A DNA stretch of 7,965 nt, taken from the NCBI GenBank assembly GCA_022561895.1, contig JADFQH010000132.1, positions 1-7,965 on the forward strand, read 5' to 3'. A program made the translations under genes and the position numbers. The DNA comes from Methanobacteriota archaeon. Lineage in GTDB: Archaea > Halobacteriota > Halobacteria > Halobacteriales > Halalkalicoccaceae. Below the pieces are notes generated by a model that saw only the letters and a program-made list of their open reading frames with translations, searched no databases and was not told where the DNA came from. Positions 6,655-7,965 of this stretch are shown piece after piece. The first letter of the stretch is position 1. Every line of letters begins with the position of its first letter.

Positions 6655-6668
6655 AGAACAAGGAGGCG
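6649..6668 (+). repeat. 20-bp copy of internal fabG sequence at islet junction
   Basis: Identical over 20 bases to fabG positions 6444-6463, same orientation, 205 bp apart. Its first six bases (GGCGCG) also belong to the ribB repeat and the remaining 14 (6655-6668) match only fabG. The junction between ribB remnant and hicBA promoter therefore carries a fabG-derived patch. Confidence 0.8.
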
Positions 6669-6680
6669 AACGGTTTTATC
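6668..6680 (+). promoter_or_regulatory. TATA/BRE promoter of hicBA
   Basis: GCGAACGGTTTTATC contains a BRE-like GAAC and a TATA-like TTTTAT (6674-6679). The core is centred about 25 bases before the ATG at 6701 and 28 before the ATG at 6704, so either start could be leaderless, with 6704 fitting the usual spacing slightly better. Confidence 0.6.
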
Positions 6681-6703
6681 CGAATAGCACTATTTTTCTG
6701 ATG

Positions 6704-6961
6704 ATGGCAAGTGCGACGCGCGAGAGTTCGTCAGAAGGAGTCGTCTTCATTCACGAAGAAGACGGGTCAATCACGGCAAAGGATATCGAGACAGGAGTCG
6801 CATCCTTTGGTGAGACGAAATCCAAAGCGTTGGCAATGCTCGCAGAAGCACTTGAGCTCCACGAAGGAGGTGGCGAGCCAGTGACTGATGAGGACTTCCG
6901 TGAATGGGGTATTGATCCAGCGACGTTCGATGACAGAGAGCTACCGGAATTTATGCGGTAG
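6704..6961 (+). CDS. hicB: HicB-family antitoxin
   Basis: Short acidic protein (85 residues from 6704; an adjacent in-frame ATG at 6701 adds one Met). In numbering from 6701, ITAKDIETGVASFGETK (24-40) followed by a helix ALAMLAEALELHEG (43-56) is the HicB-like fold that binds and masks a HicA toxin. The C-terminus (PVTDEDFREWGIDPATF) shows no ribbon-helix-helix or helix-turn-helix that I can recognise, although many bacterial HicB proteins carry such a DNA-binding domain for autoregulation. The order is antitoxin first, and the TAG is separated by one base from the hicA ATG, so the two are surely co-expressed. GC content and codon use differ from the neighbouring genes, with more A/T-ending codons. 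The family call rests on the motif plus the HicA neighbour. Confidence 0.85.
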   Translation: MASATRESSSEGVVFIHEEDGSITAKDIETGVASFGETKSKALAMLAEALELHEGGGEPVTDEDFREWGIDPATFDDRELPEFMR

Positions 6962-6962
6962 G

Positions 6963-7214
6963 ATGGTTCGGACGGCGTTCGATGGGCGGACGATCGCAAA
7001 CGTCCTCACCAGTCATGGGTATGAACCAGTCGATCGGACCGGTAGCCATCTAAAACTTCGCTACGAAAATCCGGACACTGACGAGGTACGAATCGTCACC
7101 GTTCCAATGAAATCCCGCGATCGAATACCCCAAGGAACACTCAGATCGATTGCCGAACAGTGTGGCGCGAAGAACTTTCGCGAGTGGTGTCACTGGATCG
7201 ATGAGAGTTCGTGA
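6963..7214 (+). CDS. hicA: HicA-family toxin (mRNA interferase)
   Basis: 83 residues, the usual size of HicA, a small dsRBD-like protein that cleaves mRNA when not bound by HicB. The N-terminal helix GRTIANVLTSHGYE (8-21) is followed by the signature TGSHLKLRY (26-34); His29 is the expected catalytic residue. VRIVTVPMKSRDRIPQGTLR (42-61) matches the conserved strand and IPxGTLR helix start of HicA. The frame is open further upstream to 6888, inside hicB, but the ATG at 6963 is chosen because it gives the family's normal N-terminus and lies one base after the hicB stop. The catalytic His and full length suggest an active toxin. It ends two bases from the stop of convergent ribB. Confidence 0.92.
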   Translation: MVRTAFDGRTIANVLTSHGYEPVDRTGSHLKLRYENPDTDEVRIVTVPMKSRDRIPQGTLRSIAEQCGAKNFREWCHWIDESS

Positions 7215-7216
7215 TC

Positions 7217-7873
7217 CTACAGCCGACCGGTGAAATCCCGCCCCTCGACGTAGGGCAGGCCGTGGCGCTCGGCGTAGGCGCGTGCGTCGATCGGGGAGAG
7301 CGCTTTTCCAGTCGCGTCATCCAGCATCTCACAGACGACGACCGCCTGTGGCAGACCGGCAGTCTCCGCGAGTGCAACCCCGAACTCCGTGTGTCCCTCA
7401 CGCGCGTTGAGCAGCCCCTCTGCGGCCCGGAGCAGGTGTACGTGGCCCGGCGCGCGAAACGTCCTCGCGAACGCTTCAGGATCGGGATCGCTCGCGGCCT
7501 CGGCCAGCGCCGTGATCGTCAGCGCGCGGTCCTCGTCGGTGATCCCGGTACGGGTATCGCGGTGGTTGACCGTGAGCGAAAACGAGGACCGGGCGTCGTA
7601 GGCGAGATCGTGGTCGCTTGCTGCGGGATGGTCGATGATCTCCTGTGCGAACGGGAGCGAGAGTGCATCTGCGACGCCGGCAGAAAGGGCGACGCAGACC
7701 AGCCCGCCGGCGTCGTTTCGAAGGCGGGCGATATCTCCCGGAGCGACCGCGCCGGCGGGGTAGATCAGATCCGTCTCACCCTCGCGGTCGTCAGCGTCGT
7801 GGATGAGTACCGGAGAGCCCGCACGAAACGCCCTGATGGCGCGATTCGTGGCGTCGCGCTGGCGCTGCGTCAT
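7217..7873 (-). CDS. ribB: 3,4-dihydroxy-2-butanone 4-phosphate synthase
   Basis: Converts ribulose 5-phosphate to 3,4-dihydroxy-2-butanone 4-phosphate plus formate, supplying the four-carbon unit of riboflavin. The 218 residues match the single-domain RibB length. The acidic active-site loop DADDREGETDLIYPA (26-40) corresponds to DDENRENEGD of E. coli RibB. NHRDTRTGITDEDRALTI (103-120), APGHVHLLRA (141-150) and GHTEFGVALAETAG (160-173), with His161 and Glu163, are all in place, so it should be active. The ATG overlaps the stop of the upstream ribK as ATGA, implying translational coupling. The last 21 codons match the orphan fragment beside fabG and lie at the border of the hicBA islet, so this C-terminus (GRDFTGRL) may be a replacement end. 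The active-site motifs lie well upstream of it. Confidence 0.95.
   Translation of the reverse strand: MTQRQRDATNRAIRAFRAGSPVLIHDADDREGETDLIYPAGAVAPGDIARLRNDAGGLVCVALSAGVADALSLPFAQEIIDHPAASDHDLAYDARSSFSLTVNHRDTRTGITDEDRALTITALAEAASDPDPEAFARTFRAPGHVHLLRAAEGLLNAREGHTEFGVALAETAGLPQAVVVCEMLDDATGKALSPIDARAYAERHGLPYVEGRDFTGRL
7221..7282. repeat. Direct repeat, right copy (3' end of intact ribB)
   Basis: Partner of 6593-6654 at a constant 628-bp offset. Its inner boundary is the ribB stop region next to the hicA stop, and its outer boundary at 7282 is codon 198 of ribB. Beyond 7282 similarity to the left copy stops. Confidence 0.9.
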
Positions 7874-7965
7874 TTCTCCTCCACGTGAACCGAGATCCGA
7901 TCCTCGTCGTCGAGTGTGAGCTCCTCGCGCAGCTTTACGGGTGCGATCAGTTCGAGCTGGTCCTC
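7870..7965 (-). CDS. ribK: CTP-dependent riboflavin kinase, C-terminal end (partial)
   Basis: Only the last 31 codons are in the window; the start lies beyond the right edge. The visible residues include QLELIAPVKLREELTLDDED and end VHVEEK. This resembles the C-terminal strand pattern (E-x-I-A-P-x-x-L-R-x-x-L-x-L-x-D-x-D) of the archaeal DUF120 riboflavin kinase, which uses CTP rather than ATP to make FMN; haloarchaeal forms often carry an N-terminal winged helix. Context supports the call: the TGA overlaps the ribB ATG (ATGA), placing two riboflavin/FMN genes in one operon. Confidence is limited by the short fragment. Confidence 0.75.
   Translation of the reverse strand, partial: EDQLELIAPVKLREELTLDDEDRISVHVEEK

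Larger units (their letters stand above)
6655..7216. mobile_element. Putative hicBA islet between ribB 3'-end repeats
   Basis: About 560 bp bounded by the two ribB 3'-end copies. It holds only a promoter, hicB and hicA; there is no integrase, transposase or terminal inverted repeat. By hand count 6661-7200 is 285/540 G+C (about 53%), against 63-72% in the flanking fabG and ribB lines I counted. Composition, repeats and toxin-antitoxin content together suggest acquisition by transfer. The mechanism is inferred: site-specific integration with the integrase supplied elsewhere or since lost, or homologous exchange with a genome where hicBA already lay beside ribB. Confidence 0.6.

Noticed and set aside
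6473..6661. Short minus-strand frame over the end of fabG and the ribB remnant
   Set aside because: It is in a different frame from the ribB remnant and mostly antisense to fabG; nothing supports it as a gene.
6661..6667. Strong Shine-Dalgarno-like AAGGAGG upstream of hicB
   Set aside because: It is more than 30 bases from either hicB start and upstream of the TATA box, and it is part of the 20-bp copy of fabG sequence, so it is unlikely to be a ribosome site.
6888..6962. Longer hicA start overlapping hicB
   Set aside because: The upstream extension lies inside hicB and lengthens the protein beyond the normal HicA N-terminus. The ATG at 6963, one base after the hicB stop, fits better.
7211..7888. 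Open frame of 225 codons on the + strand over ribB
   Set aside because: Fully antisense to ribB, which carries every active-site motif. It has no family signature and its Arg/Gly-rich composition is typical of GC-rich shadows.
1..7965. CRISPR arrays, tRNA, rRNA, transposase or integrase genes
   Set aside because: I saw no regularly spaced repeats, cloverleaf or rRNA signatures, and none of the frames has transposase or integrase motifs.

Overview
The window looks like a chromosomal segment of a haloarchaeon (class Halobacteria). It is GC-rich (about 63-70% in the gene bodies I counted by eye) and its proteins are strongly acidic. Several genes start on an ATG about 25-28 bases downstream of a TATA-like box, the signature of leaderless transcripts. 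The gene set is also haloarchaeal: a double-domain TatC (TatCt) divergent from a single-domain TatC (TatCo), DUF4397 repeats, and an archaeal CTP-dependent riboflavin kinase next to ribB. I cannot name the species.

Layout. Bases 1-523 (+) hold the 3' part of a DUF4397-repeat protein. It converges with tatC2/TatCt (530-3241, -). TatCt faces tatC1/TatCo (3368-4180, +) across a 126-bp divergent promoter region with two mirrored leaderless promoters. TatCo converges with an unrecognised 205-residue gene (4187-4804, -), which lies 34 bp downstream of ilvE (4839-5762, -) and is probably in its operon. ilvE is divergent from a fabG-like SDR gene (5846-6592, +). A hicB-hicA toxin-antitoxin pair (6704-7214, +) follows, then ribB (7217-7873, -). 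ribB overlaps the end of ribK (7870-7965, -, partial) by an ATGA.

The most interesting part is 6589-7282. The last 21 codons of ribB, plus the stop, occur twice in the same orientation, 628 bp apart. One copy is the end of the intact ribB. The other is an orphan fragment whose stop overlaps the fabG stop. Between them sits the hicBA pair in DNA of about 53% GC, well below its surroundings. This looks like a very small toxin-antitoxin islet that entered at the 3' end of ribB, displaced the original end and supplied a replacement, as integrative elements do at gene 3' ends. The outer junction also carries a 20-bp exact match to the interior of the neighbouring fabG, which suggests a mosaic or template-switch origin.

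Functionally the window combines export of folded proteins (TatCo/TatCt; no tatA is present here), branched-chain amino acid transamination, an SDR oxidoreductase, riboflavin/FMN synthesis (RibB, RibK) and a HicBA module. There are no rRNA, tRNA or CRISPR features that I can see, and no gene-free stretch longer than 126 bp.
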